Source of the DNA: Trichomonas vaginalis G3
Taxonomy: Eukaryota > Parabasalia > Trichomonadida > Trichomonadidae
Assembly: GCF_026262505.1 (NCBI RefSeq)
Contig: NC_067205.1
Coordinates: forward strand, 1,302,001-1,366,000
DNA: 64,000 nucleotides
Direction of reading: 5' to 3'
Position numbers and translations under genes: made by a program. Within the stretch, counting starts at the first letter, position 1. Each line of letters begins with the position of its first letter. This document shows, one piece after another, positions 36,856 to 46,274 of the stretch. The notes beneath the pieces are model-generated. The model was not told where the DNA came from. It saw nothing but the letters and a program-made list of their open reading frames with translations, and searched no databases.

Positions 36856-37992
36856 ATGCTTGGACGCCGTCTTGCTGGAAAATATGAAATACTGAGCAAG
36901 ATTGGTGCAGGATCGTTTGGTGAGATATATACTGCTAAAAATTTGCAAAATGGTAAAACCTACGCGATAAAATCCGAACCAGCTACATCTACTGCTCCAC
37001 AACTACTCAGAGAAACTCGTATATATAAATTGCTTAATGGTGAAGCTGGCTTTCCCAACTGCTATGGCTATTTCATTGACGATGATTTTAATTGTCTTGC
37101 AATGGATCTTTTAGGGAAATCCTTAGAAACATATCATACTATCGCACCTCAAGTTTTTGACGTTCCTACTGTTGCGACTTTAGCTTATCAAATGATTTCT
37201 CGCGTCCAATTTCTTCATTCAAAAGGTTTCATCCACCAAGACATTAAACCAGATAATTTCGTGCTTGGGCAAGGAAAGGATAACAATATTATATACTTAA
37301 TAGACTTTGGTTTGTCAAAACGTTATATCGACGTTAAAACTAAAAGCCACATCCAATATAGAGAAGGGCGCTCATTAACAGGAACAGCAAGGTACGCTTC
37401 ATTAAATACACATTTAGGCATAGAACAAAGTAGAAGAGATGATATAGAAAGTATAGCATACGTTCTTGTTTATCTTTTAAAGGGTAAACTCCCTTGGCAA
37501 GGCATCAAAGCTAAAACGAAAAAGGAAAAATATGAGCATATCGCTCAGAAAAAATTTGCAACAAATGCAGAGATGTTATGCGAAGGACTTCCCCAAGAAT
37601 TCATAGCGTTTGTTAATGAGGCAAGAAAACTTGATTTTACGGAGCGTCCTAATTACGAAAAATACAGAGAGATGTTTAAAAATTTAATTCTTAAAGAAGA
37701 TTATGCTTTCAGCATTTCTAGATTAACCACAATTTCAGTACCAGATGTCATCGATTCCGTTGCTAGCCAAGATATGATAGCAGAAAATAATAATACTTCG
37801 GCTTCAAATGATAAACAGCCAGATCTACTTACTGAACGATTAATGTACCCAGAAAGGACTTCTAGTACTCCTATGATTTACAAAAATCCTTCTCAGAAAT
37901 TTGAACATCAAGCTATATTTGGTCATAACTCCTTCTTGCATAAGTTGCCTTCTGGAAGGAAGTCTCTTAGACCTACCGAAACTTTTTTATAA
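36856..37992 (+). CDS. Casein kinase 1 family protein kinase
   Basis: 378 residues; a Ser/Thr kinase of the CK1 family. G-loop IGAGSFGEIY (16-25), Lys39 in YAIKSE, loop IHQDIKPDNFVLG (126-138, with HQD in place of HRD as is usual in many CK1s), DFGLSKRY (150-157) and the CK1 signature LTGTARYASLNTHLG followed by QSRRDDIESIAYV and LPWQGIKA. The catalytic set is complete. The C-terminal 85 residues after the kinase domain are Ser-rich and likely regulatory. CK1 proteins act in vesicle traffic, DNA repair and cell cycle. The start at 36856 puts MLGRRLAGKYEIL at the expected distance from the G-loop. Confidence 0.92.
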   Translation: MLGRRLAGKYEILSKIGAGSFGEIYTAKNLQNGKTYAIKSEPATSTAPQLLRETRIYKLLNGEAGFPNCYGYFIDDDFNCLAMDLLGKSLETYHTIAPQVFDVPTVATLAYQMISRVQFLHSKGFIHQDIKPDNFVLGQGKDNNIIYLIDFGLSKRYIDVKTKSHIQYREGRSLTGTARYASLNTHLGIEQSRRDDIESIAYVLVYLLKGKLPWQGIKAKTKKEKYEHIAQKKFATNAEMLCEGLPQEFIAFVNEARKLDFTERPNYEKYREMFKNLILKEDYAFSISRLTTISVPDVIDSVASQDMIAENNNTSASNDKQPDLLTERLMYPERTSSTPMIYKNPSQKFEHQAIFGHNSFLHKLPSGRKSLRPTETFL

Positions 37993-38560
37993 AATGTTTG
38001 TATTTTTGTTTTAATTTTTCCAACTGATTTTTTTCACTTTCAATATAGTGGTGAATTCACACCCGTAAAATAGCATCAATATGTTGATAAGCATAATAAG
38101 AGTAATTAGGTGAAAAAGATATAGACTTATACTCCTATACATTTGGTTTAGTATTGAATTTTCGACCTAATGATTATAGAATAAAATCAAAATACTCAAT
38201 TTAGAAAATATCAACAAATAATTATTTTTATGTGGGATTATCAATACAGAAAAATCATACCTTTGTGAGTATGTTCTTTTCAGCTTTCATTCAACAAAGA
38301 ATTCAAGAAATTTAAAAATAATTTTTACGTTCATATAAACAAAACAAGAAATAGAATATAATATAGCTAAAACCCTAGAAACTAGTTTCATGGTTAATAT
38401 TAAAAAAAATAAAATTCCTTTTTTGAATTTTTTTTAAAAAAATTGTATGTGAAATTCATGCAAAACTTCTATTTGGATATCAACAAAGATGCATTACAGT
38501 CATAGATTGGAACTTGTTGATAATATGAAAAATTGTTGTTAATATTTGTGTTTTTCGGCA
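37993..38560. other. Intergenic DNA, convergent genes
   Basis: About 570 AT-rich bases with no reading frame of note. ATTCACACCCGTAAA near 38050 repeats a 15-mer seen near 25340. Confidence 0.4.
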
Positions 38561-38893
38561 TTAAAGTGGTCCTTCTATGAGTGGGTCATCATCTTTTTGA
38601 TCTTCAAGAAATGGATCTACTTCTGGCTCAATCCCCTTTTGACAAGCGTAAATTATTAATATTATTGATGCGATAGCGATAAAACCAAAGCTACCATATA
38701 TCATTATCTGAATAAAAGCTCTGTATGATATTCCGAAAATACGAACGAACTTATTTTCTGTTTCATCATATGAAGTTGGAACAGCTGTTGGAAGAGGAGA
38801 CTCATGGTTTATTTCTAAGTGTGAGTCTATCATATTTTCATGTTGTTCATTGATGATTGTCGATAGTCTGAATACTATCAAAAATTGTAACAT
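38561..38893 (-). CDS. Small type I membrane protein, 110 residues
   Basis: From the ATG at 38893: MLQFLIVFRLSTII is a possible signal peptide, then a short outer part (HENMIDSHLEINHESPLPTA), a membrane span (IMIYGSFGFIAIASIILIIY) and an acidic tail ending DDDPLIEGPL, which holds a DxxxLI-type sorting signal. The gene at 49448 ends similarly (DDPLVEG). The ATG follows AAAAGTGACA by five bases. The longer upstream frame is not needed. Confidence 0.55.
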   Translation of the reverse strand: MLQFLIVFRLSTIINEQHENMIDSHLEINHESPLPTAVPTSYDETENKFVRIFGISYRAFIQIMIYGSFGFIAIASIILIIYACQKGIEPEVDPFLEDQKDDDPLIEGPL

Positions 38894-39056
38894 CAAAGTG
38901 TCACTTTTATGATGAGTTAGCTTATCTAAAATCCGATTTTCCTTTATCATGCGCTTTTTGATTATTTGCACATGCTAATTTTGCAATTTAATAGCATTGT
39001 TAAACTTATCCGATCCATGTCATAGAAGTTCAAATTTTTTTTCCCAAAAAAAAATT

Positions 39057-39743
39057 ATGGAAGTTGTTGCAAAGTTGAGATCTTTCCCAGAATACCATCT
39101 CGCCTACTTGAACTTGACAGATAATAGAAATAAAGAAGAGAAAATCTCGCTTTCAACAGGATCTGCTTTTGGCCAAGATTATGATAATTTTATTCCAGCT
39201 CAGCCGGAGAGTTTGAGGGATCCACTGAAAGATATTCAGAATCAGGGTAAGACATATTCAAAGATTTACCAAGATTTTCATGAAATGACCGACGAATTTT
39301 ATAAAAATTTCGAAACTTTTAATGCATTATTTGCCGAGAAAAAGAAGAAGCAACAAGATTTAGAAAGTGCAGAAAATGCAGCAACGAAGGCTGAAGCTAA
39401 AGCAGAGGCCAAACCAAATCCGATTATGGCGAAATTTGTTGGAGATCCGGCCGAAAATGAAAGAAAGCTTAGAGAAGAAGCTGCATCACTTCGTGAGCAA
39501 GCTACAAAACAAAAAGAAGAATTTTCTCAGTATAATTCAAATTATGTTCCACAATTTACAGATACATTTGTCTCAATGATGGATAGTTACTTTGAATCAC
39601 GTTGTAACCAACTCCATCAGCTTGTTGATGTAGCAAATAACCTTACAAAAGCTGCAAATAAAATAGATAACTTTGAAGATCCATTCTTAGATAAATTTGA
39701 GCGCACATTAGAACGTCTCAATGCTTCAAGTGCAAAGCAGTAG
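39057..39743 (+). CDS. BAR-like coiled-coil protein
   Basis: 228 residues from MEVVAKLRSFPEYHLAYL. It is helical almost throughout: YSKIYQDFHEMTDEFYKNFE, a Lys/Glu/Ala coiled stretch (ENAATKAEAKAEAKPNP), and DTFVSMMDSYFESRCNQLHQ near the end. Layout and size fit a BAR-like membrane-bending domain, as in the gene at 35187. It is head to head with the small membrane protein gene. The name is inferred from pattern. Confidence 0.55.
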   Translation: MEVVAKLRSFPEYHLAYLNLTDNRNKEEKISLSTGSAFGQDYDNFIPAQPESLRDPLKDIQNQGKTYSKIYQDFHEMTDEFYKNFETFNALFAEKKKKQQDLESAENAATKAEAKAEAKPNPIMAKFVGDPAENERKLREEAASLREQATKQKEEFSQYNSNYVPQFTDTFVSMMDSYFESRCNQLHQLVDVANNLTKAANKIDNFEDPFLDKFERTLERLNASSAKQ

Positions 39744-40230
39744 ATATTTATTTTATAAATGTTAAAAATTTCTCATAAAGCTTTTATGTTTTAAATTTTA
39801 CTTTTTGTACTAAATTTTGTGGAAGATGTCTTAAAGTTTTTTTGAGTTTTAACTAAAGATTTCCCTCAATATAATTTTTTATGCAATTTAAATATGAGTT
39901 TCATTGATTAATTGGTAGCAAAAATGATATTTTTAAGAATTGTATTGTACGTTTATTGCTGTAATTCTATTATAAGCCTGATTGAATAACATTTCATATG
40001 AGATATGAGCAAAATTTCTAAAAGATAGAAAAAGTATTTGGTTTGGCTACATGCGAATCAATTTCTAATAATACATTTCGTCCAAATGTTCAAGAAATAA
40101 AAAAGAAAAATACAAAAATTTTAAAATGAGAAAATACAATATGTTTATAACTGAAGGTTATTTATCATGGAATCGCATGTATTAAGCATAAAACTATTCT
40201 AAAAGAAATAAAAAAATATAAAAGTTATTT
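39744..40230. other. Intergenic DNA, convergent genes
   Basis: About 490 AT-rich bases; I see nothing in it beyond A/T runs. Confidence 0.4.
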
Positions 40231-41556
40231 TCATTCATCGACTGGTTCTGGAGTTATTTCTTCACGTTCACGTTGAGCAGGATCAACTGGGCCAGCTGCA
40301 GGTGCTGTTTCTATGAGTTTGTTCTCCCATTCCGTTAATTCTTTTTCGTGAGACTCATCAGTGAAATCGAATGCAGGGAGCTGTTGTAGTTCTTCCTGGT
40401 CGTCGTTGTGGGTTTTCTCTTTTTCAGGAATTTCGAAGTTAATAATGTCACGAACGATTTTTCTCTTTGAAGCGGTAAGTTTATGGTCTGGCGATACGAT
40501 GACTGTAACTCTTGCTCCAGCTAAGTGTGCGTAACGAGCTCCGAAGATGAAATCAAGCTTATTTGTGTATAAAATCAGATGAGAATTTGGTCTCATGAAA
40601 GCGGCCATGATAATGTCTGAATTTCCGAATGTAATGAAATATGGATGTGTCCAGTACCATTCCATCTTCTCGAGAGGGTTGCTTGGCGTTGAATCAACGA
40701 CAATTCTTGTATCATTCTTTGTAATAACGTCAATTGTTCGCTGCTTATCGTTCAATCTGGTATCGAACTCTTTAGAAAGTGTAATATGCGAGTTAGTAAC
40801 CTTTTGATAACGTGGTTTTAACAATTCCATGTAAGCGAAGTATTCGTTGTATGCAAAGCCATCTTCTTCTGGATAGTCGATGATGTACATTGTTTTAGCG
40901 TGTACAGCACCTTCCATAACTGTTAATTTCGTTTGGATATCCAAATAACCCAAAAGAGTTGGAATAATTGGATCTGGACTGTTTGTAAATATCGGAACCT
41001 TGGAACGGATATCATGTGGCAAAGCTAATAAAGGATGAATATATTTGAGAATTATATCCATTTTGTTGAAATTACTTGGAATATAAAGCCCAATTGCTTG
41101 ATCAACTTGATAAGCGATCTTTTCATCTTCTTCTATTTCAAATTGAGGAACAAGCCATGGATGCTGAGTTGGATAACGAACTCCACCTTTTATGTAGTAA
41201 CCGTAAGTATCGAAAGTAACATTATCAACGGAAGCATAAAGAGTAGTAATTGGTCTTGGGTCAAACAAGTATGAATCTTTAACAGGAGCAATTGGTTCAC
41301 CAAAAATATGAATTGGATGCCTTTCTGGCATTGGGGGTGGCTTAATTGTTGATTTTTCCCAATCTACATCACTCCAATCGAAAGTTTCTTTCTCTTCTTC
41401 GACTTTGACAGGTTTTGTATTTGTATAAAAATTCAAATAGAATAAAGATCCAACTGCAACAGCTATTAAAATTGGGAGGATAAATACTATGAAAACCTTG
41501 CGTTTATTTGCACCTCCACAGGAGCATAAAGATCTACTTTGGCGAATTTTAAACAT
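40231..41556 (-). CDS. Type II membrane protein, glycosyltransferase-like
   Basis: 441 residues from MFKIRQSRSLCSCGGANKRK: a short basic cytosolic end, one membrane anchor (VFIVFILPILIAVAVGSLFYL), a stem rich in Glu and Pro, then a lumenal domain. IRSKVPIFTNSPDPIIPTLL and later YFITFGNSDIIMAAFMRPNS resemble the plan of GT61/DUF563 glycosyltransferases, where a G.HG...N..F..P segment lies near the end; the usual His is not seen. The acidic C-terminus is probably disordered. It would work in the Golgi if an enzyme. AAAAGTGACA abuts the chosen ATG, which supports this start over the upstream one. Confidence 0.5.
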   Translation of the reverse strand: MFKIRQSRSLCSCGGANKRKVFIVFILPILIAVAVGSLFYLNFYTNTKPVKVEEEKETFDWSDVDWEKSTIKPPPMPERHPIHIFGEPIAPVKDSYLFDPRPITTLYASVDNVTFDTYGYYIKGGVRYPTQHPWLVPQFEIEEDEKIAYQVDQAIGLYIPSNFNKMDIILKYIHPLLALPHDIRSKVPIFTNSPDPIIPTLLGYLDIQTKLTVMEGAVHAKTMYIIDYPEEDGFAYNEYFAYMELLKPRYQKVTNSHITLSKEFDTRLNDKQRTIDVITKNDTRIVVDSTPSNPLEKMEWYWTHPYFITFGNSDIIMAAFMRPNSHLILYTNKLDFIFGARYAHLAGARVTVIVSPDHKLTASKRKIVRDIINFEIPEKEKTHNDDQEELQQLPAFDFTDESHEKELTEWENKLIETAPAAGPVDPAQREREEITPEPVDE

Positions 41557-41872
41557 TGTCACTTTTATGATTTCATTTGTTGAGAAAAACAAATTCTGAT
41601 TGATTTCATGAGATATTTAAACACTGTTGATAATAAAAACTTAATGTTATAGGGCAATAGAGTTCAAATTAATTAATAACGCCACATTTTCTAAGTTTCT
41701 TGCCTGGAAAATGAAAACATCTAAACCACCTTGATTGACTTTATATTTAAATATACCCTAGAGCATGTGCCTAAATTGTGTGTAATATATAAAGACTACC
41801 TCATGTTGTATATTTTTCAAATCATAAGATTTGATATGAAATCTGAATATCATTCGTGAAAGATATCATTTT

Positions 41873-42967
41873 TTATTCTGACCCTATAAATATAAATACA
41901 GAAGTTAAAAAGATTGAAACAGTTCGTTGATAACAAGTAACGTGAGTTTGGCAAATAGGATTGAATAAGAAGGTAATGCGACAAACACCATGACCAATGT
42001 GGCCAACGATATTGTTTGTGCTGTATGGATCTGGCATGTTTTCGTTGCCACCTTTCATGATAGTGTTCGTGAAGTAGAAATTAGATTCATGGAACGGCGT
42101 TGTTTGATTTTCAATTGTATCAGAAGGATGTTGTGGACTTATACAACCAGGATGTCCACTTATATACGAACTTCCTCCTGATCCTCCGTACTCGAATGAC
42201 CAAGCTTGAGTCATATCGCTTGTGAATGTATGGTAGCAGCCTCTATATCCGCTGCCGCAATCTCCTTGGCCTCCTTGATTGTTGTTCGTGATAGAACCAT
42301 TCATTCCTTTTCCTAATATTCCATCGGTTTGAGTGCCTCCAAACATGTGTTCTCCATTGTTCGAGGCCTTAAGAGTCCCTCCTGGGTATCCATTTATGTT
42401 TTTATCTGAAACAGCGCCACCTCCAGAACCTGCAACAATAATGCGACTCATCAATGATTTTGTCAACAAATCATCATCAAGATCAGGAGAATTGATGTCA
42501 ATATAATCTATTCGAAGATCTACAGCACCTCCCCCTCCGGCACCGCTTTCTGGAGGGGTTGGTTCTGTTGGGGAATAATCACTTTGATCAACCCCACCAA
42601 AACCTCCAAAATTCCAACCGCCGGGAGCGGGATTTGAATATTCATCAGTTTTATACTGGTCTTCGCCTTTAGCTCCTAGATACAAATAAAACTTATAAGG
42701 CTCATCCATGACAATATTGCCAGAAACATATGAACCTTTTCCTCCAGAATTTAATCGAATATTAGGTTGATTAGTAATTCGACCATTTCCACCGGAGGCA
42801 CCCCAGAGTTCAATACGATATCGACCTTTTTGGAATTGGATAGCATATGGCTCACATGTTGTATTAGAATCACATGGATATTCAAAAATAAAGGAATCTT
42901 TAATCTGTGTAACACGTTCCTTTGCACTTTTTGTTGAATTATAAAGAAAATATGCAAACCCTTTCAA
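41873..42967 (-). CDS. ALK-like glycine-rich surface protein, copy 1
   Basis: The open frame codes about 364 residues. The glycine-rich domain is typical of trichomonad proteins: YRIELWGASGGNGR, KFYLYLGAKGEDQY, GGWNFGGFGG, SGAGGGGAVDLRIDY, RIIVAGSGGGAVS and GGSGGSSYISGHPGC, matching the glycine-rich module of ALK-type receptors. It ends in a hydrophobic stretch (VSIFLTSVFIFIG), a possible membrane or GPI anchor signal. No in-frame ATG lies upstream of the conserved domain and no signal peptide is seen, so the 5' end may be missing or spliced. It is likely on the cell surface. Confidence 0.75.
   Translation of the reverse strand: MKGFAYFLYNSTKSAKERVTQIKDSFIFEYPCDSNTTCEPYAIQFQKGRYRIELWGASGGNGRITNQPNIRLNSGGKGSYVSGNIVMDEPYKFYLYLGAKGEDQYKTDEYSNPAPGGWNFGGFGGVDQSDYSPTEPTPPESGAGGGGAVDLRIDYIDINSPDLDDDLLTKSLMSRIIVAGSGGGAVSDKNINGYPGGTLKASNNGEHMFGGTQTDGILGKGMNGSITNNNQGGQGDCGSGYRGCYHTFTSDMTQAWSFEYGGSGGSSYISGHPGCISPQHPSDTIENQTTPFHESNFYFTNTIMKGGNENMPDPYSTNNIVGHIGHGVCRITFLFNPICQTHVTCYQRTVSIFLTSVFIFIGSE
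42795..42966. repeat. 172-base identical block, copy 1
   Basis: Identical base for base with 44902-45073, while the genes around it differ at many positions. It covers the 5' end of the glycine-rich domain. Confidence 0.9.
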
Positions 42968-43223
42968 AGTCGCCTTATCAATATATTACAAAATTAAAAT
43001 AAATTCAGTTCATTTTGGTTAGAACATATCACATGAATCTTGACTTATATCATATGTCAAGACCAAGAGTGCTGGACTTCGAAATTGGGGAAACAGTACT
43101 TGCATAAATGGAATAAGGCTCATAGATTTTCAATTGAAATTCAATTTTTTGAAAACGAAATCATGCTAACAATAGTTGGAAAGTCGTGTGATATTCTTTC
43201 AAAATTAAAATCAAGACATTTGA

Positions 43224-43874
43224 ATAGTTTATTTCGGATTTTATAATTCTATTGTTATAGTTGAAGCAACCTCCTATCACAACGACAGCGTTGACTATTC
43301 ACACGATGGAATATATTCGATTGGCTTGCAGAAAACCAAATTTGCATATGGATCAAACTGGATTTTGCTTATGCATCATAACTCTACAAACTACAACTTC
43401 TTTTCAGAGTCTGATGCATGCAACAGTACAGAAAATGATTCAAAATATTCCATTGTAGGCTTGTACGACTTCGATTCTGTTTTAAAATCATCAAATTTTA
43501 TCACTCTTCTCCTTGAATATAAACAGACGAATTCATATCAAATATGGCGCCAAAATACATCACTCCTTTCTAATGAACCAAGACAATACACTAAAATTTT
43601 AGGGGATTCATGGACTAACTTTACTGGTCTAGCTAGATCGTATGATTTTAACTGTTTAGATTTCACAGGTTCAAACCCATATTATTATTTTAGTATTGGC
43701 ACTTTTGATCGTTCATATGGTTCTCATATTCCTGGTCCAATTTATCAATCTGCTTATCACTATGTTTATTTTGCAGATTTATGGATTCAACTCAAGATAT
43801 ATAAACCATCATGCCAACTATTAAATAATTTTAATTTTCATATTTTGTATTTCACTCTCTTCATTCTTATATGA
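43224..43874 (+). CDS. Companion surface protein, copy 1
   Basis: An open frame of about 216 codons with no clear ATG at its start; the conserved part begins near 43270 (SVDYSHDGIYSIGLQKTKF). Aromatic and Asn-rich beta-type sequence (LDFTGSNPYYYFSIGTFDRS, HYVYFADLWIQLK) and a hydrophobic end (NFHILYFTLFILI), a possible membrane anchor. It is paired head to head with the glycine-rich gene in both units, suggesting linked function or transcription. Not recognised. Confidence 0.5.
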   Translation: MVYFGFYNSIVIVEATSYHNDSVDYSHDGIYSIGLQKTKFAYGSNWILLMHHNSTNYNFFSESDACNSTENDSKYSIVGLYDFDSVLKSSNFITLLLEYKQTNSYQIWRQNTSLLSNEPRQYTKILGDSWTNFTGLARSYDFNCLDFTGSNPYYYFSIGTFDRSYGSHIPGPIYQSAYHYVYFADLWIQLKIYKPSCQLLNNFNFHILYFTLFILI

Positions 43875-43979
43875 GTAAATATACATTTTTCAAAAATATT
43901 GCTAATGATTATGAAAAATAGATTATATTCTAATTTATAAAATGAGATATGATAAATTATCTTTTATAAATATATTATT

Positions 43980-45074
43980 TTAATTTGAAACGAGAAAGAT
44001 AAATAGAGAATTCAAAAAGAAAGAAATAGTACTTAGATAGCAAACAAATTGAGTTTGACAATAAGGATTGAATAAAAAGGTAATGCGACAAACGCCATGG
44101 CCAATGTGGCCAACGATATTGTTTGTGCTATATGAATCTGGCATTGATTCATTGCCATTCTTCATGATGGTGTTCGAGAAATAGAAATTAGACTCATGGA
44201 ATGGTGTAGTCAGATTTGCAATTGTATCCGAAGGATACTGAGGACTAATGCAACCAGGATGTCCACTAATATACGAACTTCCTCCTGACCCTCCAACCTG
44301 GAAGGACCATTGCACAGTCATATCATTTGTGAATGTGTTATAGCAGCCTCTATATCCACTACCACAACCGCCTGGGCCTCCTTGATTTTTGTCTGTGATT
44401 GTTCCATTCATTCCTATCCCTAGCTCACCTTTGGTTTGAGTGCCACCAAACATGTTTTCACGATTGTTTAAAGCATTAAGATTTCCTCCTGGAAATCCGA
44501 TAGATTTTCCATCAGAAACAGCACCCCCTCCAGAACCTGCAACAATAATTCGACTCATCAACGATTTCCTCAGCAATTCGTGGTCAAGATTGGGAGAATT
44601 TATGTCAATATAATCTATTCTTAGATCAACAGCACCACCTCCACCAGCACCGCTTTCTGGAGGGGTTGGATTACCTGGATAAATATCACATTTATCGACT
44701 CCTCCAAATCCTCCAAAATTCCAACCGCCGGGAGATGGATTGATATAATCATCGACTTTATATTGATCTTCCCCTTTGGCACCTAGATATAAATAAAACT
44801 TGTATGGCTCTTTCAAGTAAATATTACCTGCAACATATGAACCATTTCCACCTGAGTTGGGCATTAATTCAATTTCATTTCCAAAACGTCCGTTGCCACC
44901 AGAGGCACCCCAGAGTTCAATACGATATCGACCTTTTTGGAATTGGATAGCATATGGCTCACATGTTGTATTAGAATCACATGGATATTCAAAAATAAAG
45001 GAATCTTTAATCTGTGTAACACGTTCCTTTGCACTTTTTGTTGAATTATAAAGAAAATATGCAAACCCTTTCAG
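43980..45074 (-). CDS. ALK-like glycine-rich surface protein, copy 2
   Basis: Homologous to copy 1 along its whole length, including the 5' part: YRIELWGASGGNGR, LYLGAKGEDQYKVDD, GGWNFGGFGGVDK, SGAGGGGAVDLRIDY and GGSGGSSYISGHPGC, ending in FFLNSLFIFLVS. The frame is open to about 45080, again without an upstream ATG, so both copies share the same missing or unseen start. The first 172 bases of the conserved part are identical to copy 1, pointing to gene conversion. Confidence 0.75.
   Translation of the reverse strand: MKGFAYFLYNSTKSAKERVTQIKDSFIFEYPCDSNTTCEPYAIQFQKGRYRIELWGASGGNGRFGNEIELMPNSGGNGSYVAGNIYLKEPYKFYLYLGAKGEDQYKVDDYINPSPGGWNFGGFGGVDKCDIYPGNPTPPESGAGGGGAVDLRIDYIDINSPNLDHELLRKSLMSRIIVAGSGGGAVSDGKSIGFPGGNLNALNNRENMFGGTQTKGELGIGMNGTITDKNQGGPGGCGSGYRGCYNTFTNDMTVQWSFQVGGSGGSSYISGHPGCISPQYPSDTIANLTTPFHESNFYFSNTIMKNGNESMPDSYSTNNIVGHIGHGVCRITFLFNPYCQTQFVCYLSTISFFLNSLFIFLVSN
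44902..45073. repeat. 172-base identical block, copy 2
   Basis: Identical to 42795-42966; see that entry. Confidence 0.9.
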
Positions 45075-45369
45075 AGTACAATATTTTTATAATTTCAAAA
45101 TCTTATCAGAATATTCATCGTGGATTCAAGCATGTGTCATTAAAGGTACTGTAATATAGTTTATATGTCAGAATTCTGGTTTCCAATCCTGGAAACCCAT
45201 AATCAATATGAAAGTTTGTAAAAATGTATTTGACTCTCAATTGTTATCAGATTTCTGGATGGAAATTTTAGAATATTCCATTCATGTTACCACAATTGAT
45301 AGTTTAGCAATTTTTCAAAAAAAAATTGAGAATTCTGTCAAATTGATTTCATTGGATATTCAACACTAA

Positions 45370-45981
45370 ATTTCGCACTATCATAATAACAGTGTTGACT
45401 ATTCTGAAGATGGAATATTTTCGATTGGTTTGCAGAAAACCAAGTTTGCATATGGTTCAAACTGGATTTTGTTAATGCATCATAATTCTACAAGCTACAA
45501 ATTCTTTACAAAGAGTAATACATGTAATAATACAGAAGATGATTCGAGATATTCCATTATAGGCTTGTACGACTACGATGCTGTTTTAAAATCAACAAGT
45601 TATCTCACTCTTCTCCTTGAATATAAACAGATGAACTCATATCAAATATGGCGCCAAAATACATCACTCCTTTCTAATGAACCAAGACAATACACTAAAA
45701 TTTCAGGAGATATATGGGAAAAATTTACTGGTTTAGCAAAATCTGATAAATATAACTGTTTAGACTTTACAGGTATAAACCCTCATTATTATTTTAGCAT
45801 TGGCACATATGATCGTTCATATGGTTCTCATATTCCTGGTCTTATTTATCAATCACTGCATCACTATGTTTATTTTGCAGATTTATGGATTCAACTCAAG
45901 GAATATAAACCATCTTGTCGCCAAACAGCATATTCTCTAAATATTTTTATTTTGTCTTTAACTCCATTTAATTTAATATGA
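45370..45981 (+). CDS. Companion surface protein, copy 2
   Basis: About 203 codons open, matching copy 1 closely (FAYGSNWILLMHHNSTSY, SNEPRQYTKISGD, HYVYFADLWIQLKEYKPSC) with a hydrophobic end. As in copy 1 there is no clear ATG at the start of the open frame, so expression is uncertain. Confidence 0.5.
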   Translation: MSHYHNNSVDYSEDGIFSIGLQKTKFAYGSNWILLMHHNSTSYKFFTKSNTCNNTEDDSRYSIIGLYDYDAVLKSTSYLTLLLEYKQMNSYQIWRQNTSLLSNEPRQYTKISGDIWEKFTGLAKSDKYNCLDFTGINPHYYFSIGTYDRSYGSHIPGLIYQSLHHYVYFADLWIQLKEYKPSCRQTAYSLNIFILSLTPFNLI

Positions 45982-46274
45982 ATAAATAGTTTTTACATAT
46001 AACAACACTACTATTTCTTTCATAAGGGCTAATATATTTGCCAAAAAGATACTTTTGCAATTTCTTAGATAAAGGCATGAATAAACTTGAAACGAAGGAT
46101 ATTTTCATGAATGATTGAAAGACTGTTCATTGAAAATGCTCTAAAATATGAATGAATGTGAAAAATAACTGACTGAGAACCAAAATAATGTCAAATTGAA
46201 GAATGATACACATAAACATTACCTACATTGTCCAGATACTCATTAATTCCTCTAATGTAGTTCCAAATCAATGA

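Larger units (their letters stand above)
41873..43874. repeat. Tandem duplication unit 1 (glycine-rich gene plus companion)
   Basis: Unit 1 (41873-43874) and unit 2 (43980-45981) each hold a minus-strand glycine-rich gene and a plus-strand companion in the same layout. Offsets are 2107 bases at the glycine-rich genes and 2104 at the companions. Most coding parts have diverged moderately, but 172 bases are identical. Confidence 0.9.
43980..45981. repeat. Tandem duplication unit 2
   Basis: Second copy of the 2.1-kb unit described at 41873-43874, with the same gene order and strands. Confidence 0.9.

Noticed and set aside
43040-43246. 68-codon frame upstream of the companion gene
   Set aside because: No counterpart at the same place in duplication unit 2.
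44864-45064. 66-codon minus-strand frame at the start of glycine-rich copy 2
   Set aside because: It is another frame of the conserved 5' part of the glycine-rich gene.
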